From Anaerolineaceae bacterium (GTDB lineage: Bacteria > Planctomycetota > Phycisphaerae > FEN-1346 > JAACEH01): DNA of 6,222 nt. The translations under genes and the position numbers were made by a program. Below are positions 1-5,588 of this stretch, piece by piece. Where the stretch lies: assembly GCA_011682595.1 (NCBI GenBank), contig JAACEH010000118.1, positions 1 to 6,222 of the forward strand. Reading direction: 5' to 3'. The notes under the pieces are model-generated. The model had not been told where the DNA came from and ran no database searches. It saw nothing but the letters and a program-made list of their open reading frames with translations. Every line of letters begins with the position of its first letter. Position 1 is the stretch's first letter.

Positions 1-621
1 CTGCTGAACGGCTATGGCATGACCGAGACCAGCCCGGTGATTTCGCTGAACGTGCCCTGGGCCAACAAGCCCGGTTCGGTCGGCCGCCCGATCCCCGGTG
101 TCGAGGTCCAGATCATCGACGACCAGGGCTGCGACCTCGGCCACAACGCCCAGGGCGAAGTCGCCGTCCGCGGGGCCAACGTCATGACCGGCTATCTCAA
201 CCACCCCCAGTGCACCGCGGACTGCTACACCAACGACGGCTTCTTCCGCACCGGGGACTTCGGCCTGATCGACGACGACAGGTACCTGTTCATCAGGGGC
301 CGCAAGAAAGAACTCATCATCATCTCCGGCGAGAACGTCGCCCCGGCCGAAATCGAGGCCGTACTACTGAGTCATCCGGAGGTCGCCGATGCCGCCGTGA
401 TCGGCATCAACCACCAGACCCGCGGCGAGGCCCCGGTGGCCTTTGTAATCGGCCGGCGATTCCACAAACTGTCAACCAAGGCCCTACGGGCGTATTGCCG
501 CGAGCGCATGGCCGCCTTCAAGATTCCCCGGCGGTTCGTCATCTCCGACAAACTGCCGCGCAATGCCGCCGGCAAGATCCTCAAACGCGAGCTTCACAAG
601 TTCGCCAACGGGCAGTCCTGA
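1..621 (+). CDS. Long-chain acyl-CoA (or acyl-ACP) synthetase, C-terminal part, 5' truncated by window
   Basis: The reading frame is open from base 1 and ends at TGA 619-621, giving 206 residues of the C-terminal part of an ANL-superfamily (AMP-binding) enzyme. These enzymes activate a carboxylic acid with ATP to an acyl-adenylate and then pass it to CoA or a carrier-protein thiol. Visible core motifs, in order, are YGMTETSP near the left edge (adenine/acyl-AMP binding), GRPIPGVEV, GEVAVRGANVMTGYL, FRTGDFG (the conserved ribose-binding Asp), GRKKELIIISGENVAPAEIE (hinge between the two domains) and, at the end, PRNAAGKILKREL with the catalytic lysine of the adenylation half-reaction. The hinge and A10 motifs look most like FadD/Aas-type fatty acyl ligases, but substrate choice is set mostly by the missing N-terminal part. 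All expected C-terminal motifs are intact, so there is no sign of decay. The true start lies upstream of the window. Confidence 0.93.
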   Translation: MLNGYGMTETSPVISLNVPWANKPGSVGRPIPGVEVQIIDDQGCDLGHNAQGEVAVRGANVMTGYLNHPQCTADCYTNDGFFRTGDFGLIDDDRYLFIRGRKKELIIISGENVAPAEIEAVLLSHPEVADAAVIGINHQTRGEAPVAFVIGRRFHKLSTKALRAYCRERMAAFKIPRRFVISDKLPRNAAGKILKRELHKFANGQS

Positions 622-653
622 CGGCTGTGCCGGCGACCCGGCGTTACAAACAA

Positions 654-677
654 GCCCGCGCGGCATTGCCGTGGGGC
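654..677 (+). terminator. Weak hairpin downstream of the acyl-ligase gene, possible terminator
   Basis: A stem CGGC(661-664)/GCCG(668-671) with a 3-base loop is extended by GCCC(654-657)/GGGC(674-677) across a small internal loop. No T-run follows, so it is not a classic intrinsic terminator. It is placed correctly to end the acyl-ligase transcript before the secreted-protein gene, but in GC-rich DNA such stems also arise by chance. Confidence 0.25.
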
Positions 678-721
678 CCGCCGTGTCAAGAGTGCAAAAC
701 GCTTTAGAGCAATGACAAACC

Positions 722-1666
722 ATGAGACATGTACGGACACTGGTCATAGCGTTCGGACTTCTGGCGGCGACCCTCTTGAGCGCCGGGGCCGCCAGGCGGG
801 CAACCGGCGGCAAGGCCGGCCGCTGGGTCGCCCTGGACATTTCAGCCTCCATGGCCGGCGACGTCATTTGCACGCCGAACGAATACTGGCGGTGCGTAGA
901 ACTCCTGCAACTGGGCGTCAGCGGCCGGGCCGTGCCCAAGGAAGTCTTCGGCGGCCACGACCTGGCCGGACCGTGGTATCCGTCACTGAGCTACACCCTC
1001 AGCGGGGGCAACTACCCCGACTACTCCAGCGCCGCAACCCTCAAGACGCCCCGCCTCGTCCCGGCCGGAGCCGGCCTGCCGCCCTCGGGACGCGTCGGTA
1101 TCTACCAGCTCTACATGGACGAACTGGAGCACCCCCGCTGGGCCCTGAGCAGCCGGCAGGATCAGCTCCACGGGCGAAACGTCATCCAGTTCAATCGGCC
1201 GCACAACAAGCCCGACGCCCGAATGGAGATTCCGTTGCCGCCGTCACAGCAGAAGCGGTACGCCCGAATCAACTTCCTCTTTGCGGCAACCGACTTTCCA
1301 CAGGGCGGGGATAACAGGGTCCGCCTGCTGGCCGGTTACGCCGACGGCACGGCGCAGAAGCTGTGGCAAGGCAAGATGAGCAACGTGCACGGCAACGCGG
1401 TTCTGGGAAGAAAGAAGGTTCGATATACGATCGAGAAGGGACAGCGGGAGGCCATCGCCATGGACAGCGCCGTCGGCTCGAGCACGCACGTCGTTTTCTT
1501 CGGCCGGGGCGCCGGCCATATGGCCATGATGGAGTTCGAGAAACCGCTGCCACTGAAGGCCGACAAGGTTTTGACGTCGCTCGTCGTCGAGAGTGCCGAC
1601 AAGAAAGGGCGAAAGAGCTGGACGGTCAACATCTTCGCCGCCAGCGTCCTGCCCGCCGATCGCTGA
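722..1666 (+). CDS. Secreted protein of unknown function, 314 aa
   Basis: I do not recognise this family. The protein has a clear Sec signal peptide: basic MRHVR, a hydrophobic core at residues 6-20, and an AGA cleavage site predicted after residue 23. It should therefore be exported to the periplasm or outside. The mature part starts with a short Arg/Gly-rich stretch, then a region (35-160) rich in Tyr, Trp and Pro with two cysteines (C50, C58) that could form a disulfide. A second region (165-310) runs EIPLPPSQQKRYARINFLF, then RVRLLAGYADGTAQKLWQG, then a closing WTVNIFAA strand. The pattern of alternating hydrophobic strands with a YADGT turn resembles beta-sandwich (carbohydrate-binding-like) modules seen in secreted planctomycete proteins, but this is inference from style only. 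No catalytic motif is evident. The ATG at 722 is chosen because it begins exactly at the signal peptide; no strong ribosome-binding site precedes it. The gene converges on the glycyl-tRNA synthetase gene. Confidence 0.85.
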   Translation: MRHVRTLVIAFGLLAATLLSAGAARRATGGKAGRWVALDISASMAGDVICTPNEYWRCVELLQLGVSGRAVPKEVFGGHDLAGPWYPSLSYTLSGGNYPDYSSAATLKTPRLVPAGAGLPPSGRVGIYQLYMDELEHPRWALSSRQDQLHGRNVIQFNRPHNKPDARMEIPLPPSQQKRYARINFLFAATDFPQGGDNRVRLLAGYADGTAQKLWQGKMSNVHGNAVLGRKKVRYTIEKGQREAIAMDSAVGSSTHVVFFGRGAGHMAMMEFEKPLPLKADKVLTSLVVESADKKGRKSWTVNIFAASVLPADR

Positions 1667-1680
1667 GCACCGACTTGCCC

Positions 1681-1704
1681 GATCGTTTCCGCTCCGCAAC
1701 GATC
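1681..1704. terminator. 7-bp inverted repeat between convergent genes, candidate bidirectional terminator
   Basis: GATCGTT (1681-1687) and AACGATC (1698-1704) are perfect inverted repeats around a 10-base loop. They lie in the short gap between two converging genes and overlap the stop codon of the glycyl-tRNA synthetase gene. The position fits a shared terminator. The stem is short and lacks a T-tract on either strand, so its strength is doubtful. Confidence 0.35.
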
Positions 1705-3241
1705 AGATGCCCATCTTGTCGCGCAGGTACTCGAGGATGCCCGCCGCGGGGACCCGCTGCTGGACCATTGAGTCGCGGTCGCGAACGGTGACCGTATCGT
1801 CCTCGCTGGTCTGGCCGTCAACAGTCACACACAGCGGCGTGCCGGCCTCGTCCTGGCGGCGGTACCGGCGGCCGACAGCCCCCTTCTGGTCGTAGAAGGC
1901 CGACATCTGTTTTCGCAGGCCCTCGTAAATCGCGACGGCCTTCTCGGGCATGCCGTCCTTGCGAACCAGCGGGAAGACGGCCACCTTGATCGGCGCCAGT
2001 CGCGGATGGAACTTGAGCACCGTCCTGGGCTGCATTTCACCCTTCTCGTCCGGGGCCTGGTCCTCGGTGTAGGCGTCGCAGTAGAAGGCCAGCGTCGAGC
2101 GGTCGGCCCCGGCCGAGGGCTCGATGACGTAGGGGACGAACCGTTCCCTGGTCTGGTCATCGAAGTAGGTCATGTCCTTGCCCGAATGCTCGGCGTGGGC
2201 CTTCAGGTCGTAATCGGTCCGGTTGGCGATGCCTTCCAACTCGCCCCAGCCGAAGGGAAACTTGTACTCAACGTCGGTGCAGCCAAGGGCGTAGTGGGCC
2301 AGTTCCTCCTGCTCGTGCTCGCGGAAGCGGACGTTCTGCGGCTGCATGCCCAGGTCGAGGTACCACTTCTTTCGCACTTCCACCCAGTGGCGGTACCACT
2401 GGTCATCGGTTCCCGGCTTGCAGAAGAACTCGATTTCCATCTGCTCGAACTCGCGGGTGCGAAAGGTGAAGTTCCGCGGCGTGATCTCGTTGCGGAAAGC
2501 CTTGCCGATCTGGGCGATGCCGAAGGGCACCTTGATCCGCGACGAGTTCAGGACGTTCAGGAAATTGGCGAAGATGCCCTGGGCCGTCTCGGGCCGCAGG
2601 TAGGTCATGGCCGCGGAATCCTCGGCCGGCCCGACGAAGGTCTTGAACATCAGGTTGAAAAGCCGGGCCTCGGTCAGTTCGCCGCCACAGTCGGGACAGA
2701 TGTGGGCGAACCCCTCGGGGGCCTGCGAGACCAGGCAGTCCAGTTCGCTCGCCGCGCCGCTCTCGAACTCCGCCTGGTGGGTGTTGCGCACATGGTCGTA
2801 CGACTTGCGGACGCTCTTGGAAATGGCCTCGAAACCGGCCGGGTCGTCGCCCTCGTAGGCGTGATGCCAGGCCGGCTTGCCGTCAACCACCACATAATGC
2901 ATGCGAACCTTGTCGGCCCGGTAGCGCCGCTTGCACTGGCGGCAATCGACCATCGGGTCGGTGAAACATTTTTCGTGCCCCGAGGCCTGCCAGACACGGC
3001 GGTTCATCAGGATCGAACAGTCCACCGGCACAATGTCGTCCCGCCGGCGGACCATGTCCTGGTACCAGGCCTCCTTGATGTTGCGTTTCAGTTCCACGCC
3101 GAGGGGCCCATAGTCCCAGCAGCCGTTCAGGCCGCCGTAAATCTCCGACGACTGGAAGACGAAGCCCCGCCGCTTGGCGTGCGAGACGATCCTTTCCATC
3201 CGTTGCTGGGCGGGCGTCGATGCTTTCTTGTTTGCTGCCAT
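1703..3241 (-). CDS. glyQS: Glycine--tRNA ligase, dimeric (alpha2) type
   Basis: Cytoplasmic class II aminoacyl-tRNA synthetase that charges tRNA-Gly with glycine using ATP. At 512 residues it matches the single-chain homodimeric type (Thermus, eukaryotes, archaea, many bacteria) and not the alpha2beta2 type with separate GlyQ and GlyS. The N-terminus carries RRGFVFQSSEIYGG (24-37) and WDYGPLGVELK, covering the family signature and class II motif 1. Motif 2 is RNEITPRNFTFRTREFEQME (250-269), and motif 3 lies in EPSAGADRSTLAF (374-386). YLRPETAQGIF (214-224) is also diagnostic. Two CxxC pairs (C100/C103 and C182/C185) flank the insertion between motifs 1 and 2 and probably bind zinc, as in related bacterial enzymes. 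The anticodon-binding domain fills about 415-512 (LAPIKVAVFPL onward). An in-frame ATG at residue 15 is an alternative start; the first ATG is preferred because AGAGGA lies just upstream and the resulting N-terminal length is close to the Thermus enzyme. It is transcribed divergently from the inositol-phosphate synthase gene. Confidence 0.98.
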   Translation of the reverse strand: MAANKKASTPAQQRMERIVSHAKRRGFVFQSSEIYGGLNGCWDYGPLGVELKRNIKEAWYQDMVRRRDDIVPVDCSILMNRRVWQASGHEKCFTDPMVDCRQCKRRYRADKVRMHYVVVDGKPAWHHAYEGDDPAGFEAISKSVRKSYDHVRNTHQAEFESGAASELDCLVSQAPEGFAHICPDCGGELTEARLFNLMFKTFVGPAEDSAAMTYLRPETAQGIFANFLNVLNSSRIKVPFGIAQIGKAFRNEITPRNFTFRTREFEQMEIEFFCKPGTDDQWYRHWVEVRKKWYLDLGMQPQNVRFREHEQEELAHYALGCTDVEYKFPFGWGELEGIANRTDYDLKAHAEHSGKDMTYFDDQTRERFVPYVIEPSAGADRSTLAFYCDAYTEDQAPDEKGEMQPRTVLKFHPRLAPIKVAVFPLVRKDGMPEKAVAIYEGLRKQMSAFYDQKGAVGRRYRRQDEAGTPLCVTVDGQTSEDDTVTVRDRDSMVQQRVPAAGILEYLRDKMGI

Positions 3242-3243
3242 TG

Positions 3244-3249
3244 TCCTCT
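3244..3249 (-). promoter_or_regulatory. Ribosome-binding site of the glycyl-tRNA synthetase gene
   Basis: On the minus strand AGAGGA lies two bases before the ATG at 3241. The spacing is tight, but it is the best purine-rich match and supports the upstream ATG over the one at codon 15. Confidence 0.5.
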
Positions 3250-3332
3250 GTCTGCCTCATCACCGAGAGAAACACCAGGCCGCCCCGTCCGAAGTCGGCG
3301 CTCTCGGCCGAGGCGGCGTCACAATGACCGCC

Positions 3333-3361
3333 ATGGTAGGCAAAAAGACTCGAATATTCAA
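3333..3361 (-). promoter_or_regulatory. Candidate sigma70-type promoter for the glycyl-tRNA synthetase gene
   Basis: Reading the minus strand, TTGAAT (3361-3356) is followed after exactly 17 bases by TACCAT (3338-3333). Transcription would begin near 3326, leaving a leader of about 85 bases. Matches to consensus are 4 of 6 in each box. The leader shows no T-box-like structure that I can recognise; it contains a 10-bp palindrome, CTCGGCCGAG, at 3303-3312. Confidence 0.4.
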
Positions 3362-3397
3362 GCCCTCAAGCGCGTCCGGACCCCGTGGCTAAGAGAC

Positions 3398-3426
3398 TTG
3401 ACAGGACCCGGAAAGGGTGATATTTT
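3398..3426 (+). promoter_or_regulatory. Candidate sigma70-type promoter for the inositol-phosphate synthase gene
   Basis: A perfect -35 box TTGACA (3398-3403) is followed after 17 bases by TATTTT (3421-3426), which matches 4 of 6 of the -10 consensus. Transcription would start near 3433, about 45 bases before the ATG at 3478. The AT-rich -10 stands out in otherwise GC-rich DNA, and the geometry is ideal, so this is the best-supported promoter in the window. Confidence 0.65.
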
Positions 3427-3434
3427 CCCATCAC
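3417..3434. promoter_or_regulatory. Operator-like inverted repeat over the -10 box and start site
   Basis: GTGAT (3417-3421) and ATCAC (3430-3434) form a perfect inverted repeat with an 8-base centre that covers the -10 box and the predicted start point of the promoter at 3398-3426. A bound dimeric repressor here would block the promoter. The half sites are short. They recall CRP/FNR-family half sites (GTGA/TCAC), but the spacing between them is 10 and not 6, so a canonical CRP site is excluded. Confidence 0.3.
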
Positions 3435-3461
3435 AGGTCGGGTATCTCCAAGACGCTCTTA

Positions 3462-3468
3462 AGAAAGG
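3462..3468 (+). promoter_or_regulatory. Ribosome-binding site of the inositol-phosphate synthase gene
   Basis: AGAAAGG ends nine bases before the ATG at 3478. It fixes this ATG as the start, in agreement with the position of the N-terminal NAD-binding strand. Confidence 0.6.
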
Positions 3469-3477
3469 TCGTTTAAA

Positions 3478-4587
3478 ATGGCTAAGAAAATCCGTCTCGC
3501 CGTCAATGGTGTCGGCAACTGCGCTTCCAGCCTCCTGCAAGGCATCGTCTACTACGATCGCCAGAGGCGGCGGGAAAAACGAGAGCAGCACCTGGGCCTG
3601 ATGCATTACTGGATCGGCCCCTATGGCCCCAGCGACATACAGGTCGTGGCGGCCTTCGACATCGATCGCCGCAAGGTCGGACAGACGATCGACAAGGCCA
3701 TCTTCGCGCCGCCGAACTGCACGACGGACATCGTGCGGCCGATTCCGCGCTCGAAGGTCAAGGTCCGCATGGCCCCGGTCCTGGACGGCGTGGCCACACA
3801 CATGAAAGAGTTTTCCAAAGACCAGCGATTCGAGCCCTCCAACCACAAGCCGGTCAACCTGGCCAAGGTGCTCAAAGACACGGGCACCGAGATACTGGTC
3901 AACTATCTGCCGGTGGGCAGCCAGAAGGCGACCGAAGCAATCGTCAAAGCCTGCCTGGAGACCGGCGTCAGCCTGGTCAACTGCATCCCGGTTTTCATCG
4001 TCAGCAACAAGAAGTGGGCAGGTGAATTCGCCAAACGCAACATCCCCTGCGTTGGCGACGACATCAAGGCCCAGATCGGGGCGACCATCGTCCACCGCAC
4101 GCTGACCCGGCTGTTCGTCGAGCGCGGCGCGACCCTGGACGGCACCTACCAGCTTAACGTGGGCGGCAACACCGATTTCCTGAACATGCTGAAGAGCGAG
4201 CGGCTGGCCTCGAAGAAAATCTCCAAGACCGAGGCCGTCACCAGTCAGCTCAACGAGCCGATTCACCCGGACCAGGTTCACATCGGCCCGGCCGATTACA
4301 TCCCGTGGATCAAGGACAACAAGATCTGTTTCCTGCGCATGGAGGGCCGGGGCTTTGCGGGCATTCCGCTGAACCTGGAGCTGCGTTTGAGCGTCGAGGA
4401 TTCGCCCAACTCCGCCGGCGTGGCCATCGACGCCATCCGCTGCTGCAAGCTGGCTCGCGACCGCGGCACCGTGGGCCCCCTGGGCAGCATCTCGGCCTAC
4501 ACGATGAAACATCCGCCGCGGCAATTCACGGACAACGAAGCCCGGCAAATGGTCGAGGAGTTCATTCTCGGACAGCGGGAGCGATGA
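3478..4587 (+). CDS. ino1: Inositol-3-phosphate synthase (myo-inositol-1-phosphate synthase)
   Basis: NAD-dependent cytoplasmic enzyme that converts D-glucose 6-phosphate to 1L-myo-inositol 1-phosphate (= 1D-myo-inositol 3-phosphate) by oxidation, intramolecular aldol closure and reduction. The 369 residues match the short actinobacterial type (Mycobacterium tuberculosis Ino1, Rv0046c, about 367 aa) and not the roughly 500-aa eukaryotic form. The Rossmann motif is GVGNCASSLLQG (11-22). Other strongly conserved blocks are LPVGS (144-148), VGDDIKAQIGATIVHR (192-207), QLNVGGNTDFLNML (225-238), KKISKTEAVTS (246-256), DQVHIGPADY (265-274) and DSPNSAGVAIDAI (308-320), which together form the active site and NAD/catalytic domain junction. 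An Arg/Lys-rich stretch at 28-36 replaces the acidic/neutral loop in the mycobacterial protein. The gene has its own strong promoter candidate and is followed on the same strand by the CDP-alcohol phosphatidyltransferase that probably uses its product. Confidence 0.97.
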   Translation: MAKKIRLAVNGVGNCASSLLQGIVYYDRQRRREKREQHLGLMHYWIGPYGPSDIQVVAAFDIDRRKVGQTIDKAIFAPPNCTTDIVRPIPRSKVKVRMAPVLDGVATHMKEFSKDQRFEPSNHKPVNLAKVLKDTGTEILVNYLPVGSQKATEAIVKACLETGVSLVNCIPVFIVSNKKWAGEFAKRNIPCVGDDIKAQIGATIVHRTLTRLFVERGATLDGTYQLNVGGNTDFLNMLKSERLASKKISKTEAVTSQLNEPIHPDQVHIGPADYIPWIKDNKICFLRMEGRGFAGIPLNLELRLSVEDSPNSAGVAIDAIRCCKLARDRGTVGPLGSISAYTMKHPPRQFTDNEARQMVEEFILGQRER

Positions 4588-4654
4588 CCTTCGGCCCGCG
4601 CATCGGGCACAGTCCGCCCGGCGGCTTACCACCGGTACGTGTTTAGCGATGCAG

Positions 4655-4675
4655 GGGCACCCCTTGCGGGTGCCC
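4655..4675 (+). repeat. Perfect 8-bp hairpin in the gap between ino1 and the phosphatidyltransferase gene
   Basis: GGGCACCC (4655-4662) and GGGTGCCC (4668-4675) form a perfect stem with a 5-base loop, CTTGC. No T-run follows, so it is not a clear intrinsic terminator. It could attenuate read-through, protect the ino1 mRNA 3' end, or be one copy of a dispersed palindromic repeat. Its presence argues that these bases are untranslated and so against the GTG at 4639 as the downstream start. Confidence 0.6.
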
Positions 4676-4698
4676 GCGAGAAGCTTTGCAGGTCTGAC

Positions 4699-4703
4699 GG
4701 GGA
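4699..4703 (+). promoter_or_regulatory. Ribosome-binding site supporting the TTG start at 4714
   Basis: GGGGA ends ten bases before the TTG at 4714. It is moderate in strength and slightly far, but no comparable site precedes the other in-frame start, GTG at 4639. Confidence 0.4.
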
Positions 4704-4713
4704 ATCGAACACC

Positions 4714-5508
4714 TTGAAAACGGCCTCAAAACTCGTCGGCGACTTCTTCATCTGGGCTCGCACCCACGTCGCTCGCGGCCTGGTGCGAATCGGGGTCACG
4801 CCGAACATGCTCACCATCCTGGGCATGCTTATCACCTGCACGGCGGCCGTTCTGATCGGAGCCGGGCGACCCTATTGGATTCCGGCCGCCTTTGTTCTGA
4901 TGGGCGCCGGGGCCTGCGACATGCTGGACGGGGCCGTGGCCCGAATCGGCGGCAAGGGTTCCCGCTTCGGCGGCGTGCTGGACTCGATGTGCGACCGCGT
5001 GGGCGACCTGGCCCTGATGACGGGCATGGGCTATTATTACGTCGTGACCTGGCCGGCCCTGCCGGGCGAAACGGGGAAAGTCAACCTGACCTACGCCCTG
5101 CTGGCCGTGATGGGCATACTCAACGCCACGCTGATCAGTTATCTTCGGGCCCGGGCCGAGGACGAGATTGCCGACTGCGACGTCGGATTCTGGCGGCGCG
5201 GCGAGCGCTTCGCCGGCACGGTCATCGCCATGTTCGCACGGAATCTGCCCATGCTTCTGTGGGAACTGGGCATCTGGACGGCCCTGACGGCCCTGCACCG
5301 CCTGATGCACACCAAGGCCGTCCTGGAGACCGGCGGCCCGCGCAAGCGGCGGGGCCTCGGGGGGTGGGTAATGCGCCTGGTTTTCTTCGACCAGCCTCGC
5401 GGCCGTCTGGCCTACGACATTTATACCGGAACAGCCATCGCCCTGCTGATTTTCGCGCGGATTCCCGACGTGGATCTGCTGCGCCAACTGATCGCTTGTG
5501 CGGCATAG
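4714..5508 (+). CDS. pgsA1: CDP-alcohol phosphatidyltransferase, probable phosphatidylinositol-phosphate synthase
   Basis: Integral membrane enzyme that transfers a phosphatidyl group from CDP-diacylglycerol to an alcohol, here most likely inositol 3-phosphate. The CDP-alcohol phosphotransferase signature is complete: D69-x2-D72-G73-x2-A76-R77-x8-G86-x3-D90-x3-D94, with four Asp residues for metal and catalysis. VARGLVRIGVTPNMLTILG (19-37), SYLRARAE (142-149) and GFWRRGER (158-165) align by eye with mycobacterial PIP synthase PgsA1 (Rv2612c), including the ARAE and ER/GER blocks. Hydrophobic segments lie near 31-50, 54-70, 97-113, 124-143, 166-178 and 180-199. Family members usually end about here with an R-L motif (R196 in LHRLMH), but this protein continues for some 65 residues with a basic loop and another hydrophobic segment (236-250). 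The TTG start is chosen because the resulting N-terminus has the family length and because the earlier GTG (4639) would translate through a hairpin. Synthesis of another polar lipid, or of di-inositol phosphate, remains possible. Confidence 0.88.
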   Translation: MKTASKLVGDFFIWARTHVARGLVRIGVTPNMLTILGMLITCTAAVLIGAGRPYWIPAAFVLMGAGACDMLDGAVARIGGKGSRFGGVLDSMCDRVGDLALMTGMGYYYVVTWPALPGETGKVNLTYALLAVMGILNATLISYLRARAEDEIADCDVGFWRRGERFAGTVIAMFARNLPMLLWELGIWTALTALHRLMHTKAVLETGGPRKRRGLGGWVMRLVFFDQPRGRLAYDIYTGTAIALLIFARIPDVDLLRQLIACAA

Positions 5509-5547
5509 CCTCGGCGTAGCCGTAATTGGCTGTCCAGCGGATAAAGT

Positions 5548-5576
5548 TTGACCCCGCACGAGGCAGGCGGTAACAT
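5548..5576 (+). promoter_or_regulatory. Candidate promoter for the lipoprotein pair
   Basis: TTGACC (5548-5553, 5 of 6 to consensus) and TAACAT (5571-5576, 4 of 6) are separated by 17 bases. Transcription would start near 5583, only about six bases before the ATG run at 5589, so the message would be almost leaderless. The match may be accidental; the genes could instead be transcribed by read-through from the phosphatidyltransferase gene 80 bases upstream. Confidence 0.35.
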
Positions 5577-5588
5577 GCGCCTGCTGAG

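Noticed and set aside
712..1314. A 200-codon frame starting 10 bases before the secreted-protein gene, in another frame
   Set aside because: It is Arg/Gly/Pro-rich shadow sequence without any domain, while the overlapping frame from 722 has a clear signal peptide and ordinary composition.
3242..3325. Possible T-box or riboswitch in the glycyl-tRNA synthetase leader
   Set aside because: At about 85 bases it is too short for a T-box, and no T-box sequence, specifier loop or glycine-riboswitch core is visible; only a 10-bp palindrome is present.
3417..3434. CRP-type binding site at the ino1 promoter
   Set aside because: The GTGA and TCAC halves are 10 bases apart and not the 6 required, so only a generic operator-like repeat is claimed.
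2006..3601. A 531-codon open frame on the plus strand opposite glycyl-tRNA synthetase
   Set aside because: It is antisense to a confidently identified gene, has no recognisable domain, crosses the divergent promoter region and runs into ino1. Long antisense frames are expected opposite GC-rich coding sequence.
3358..4632. A 424-codon open frame on the minus strand opposite ino1
   Set aside because: It mirrors the conserved ino1 frame, has biased shadow-type composition and no family motif.
4639..4713. GTG start giving the phosphatidyltransferase 25 more N-terminal residues
   Set aside because: The extra residues have no family counterpart, include a perfect hairpin sequence, and lack a ribosome-binding site; TTG 4714 gives the expected N-terminal length.
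4691..4714. GGGGAATCGAAC looks like the complement of a tRNA T-arm, suggesting a tRNA on the minus strand
   Set aside because: The T-stem does not pair over five bases, no matching acceptor strand or anticodon arm lies at the right distance, and the putative tRNA body would fall inside the phosphatidyltransferase gene.
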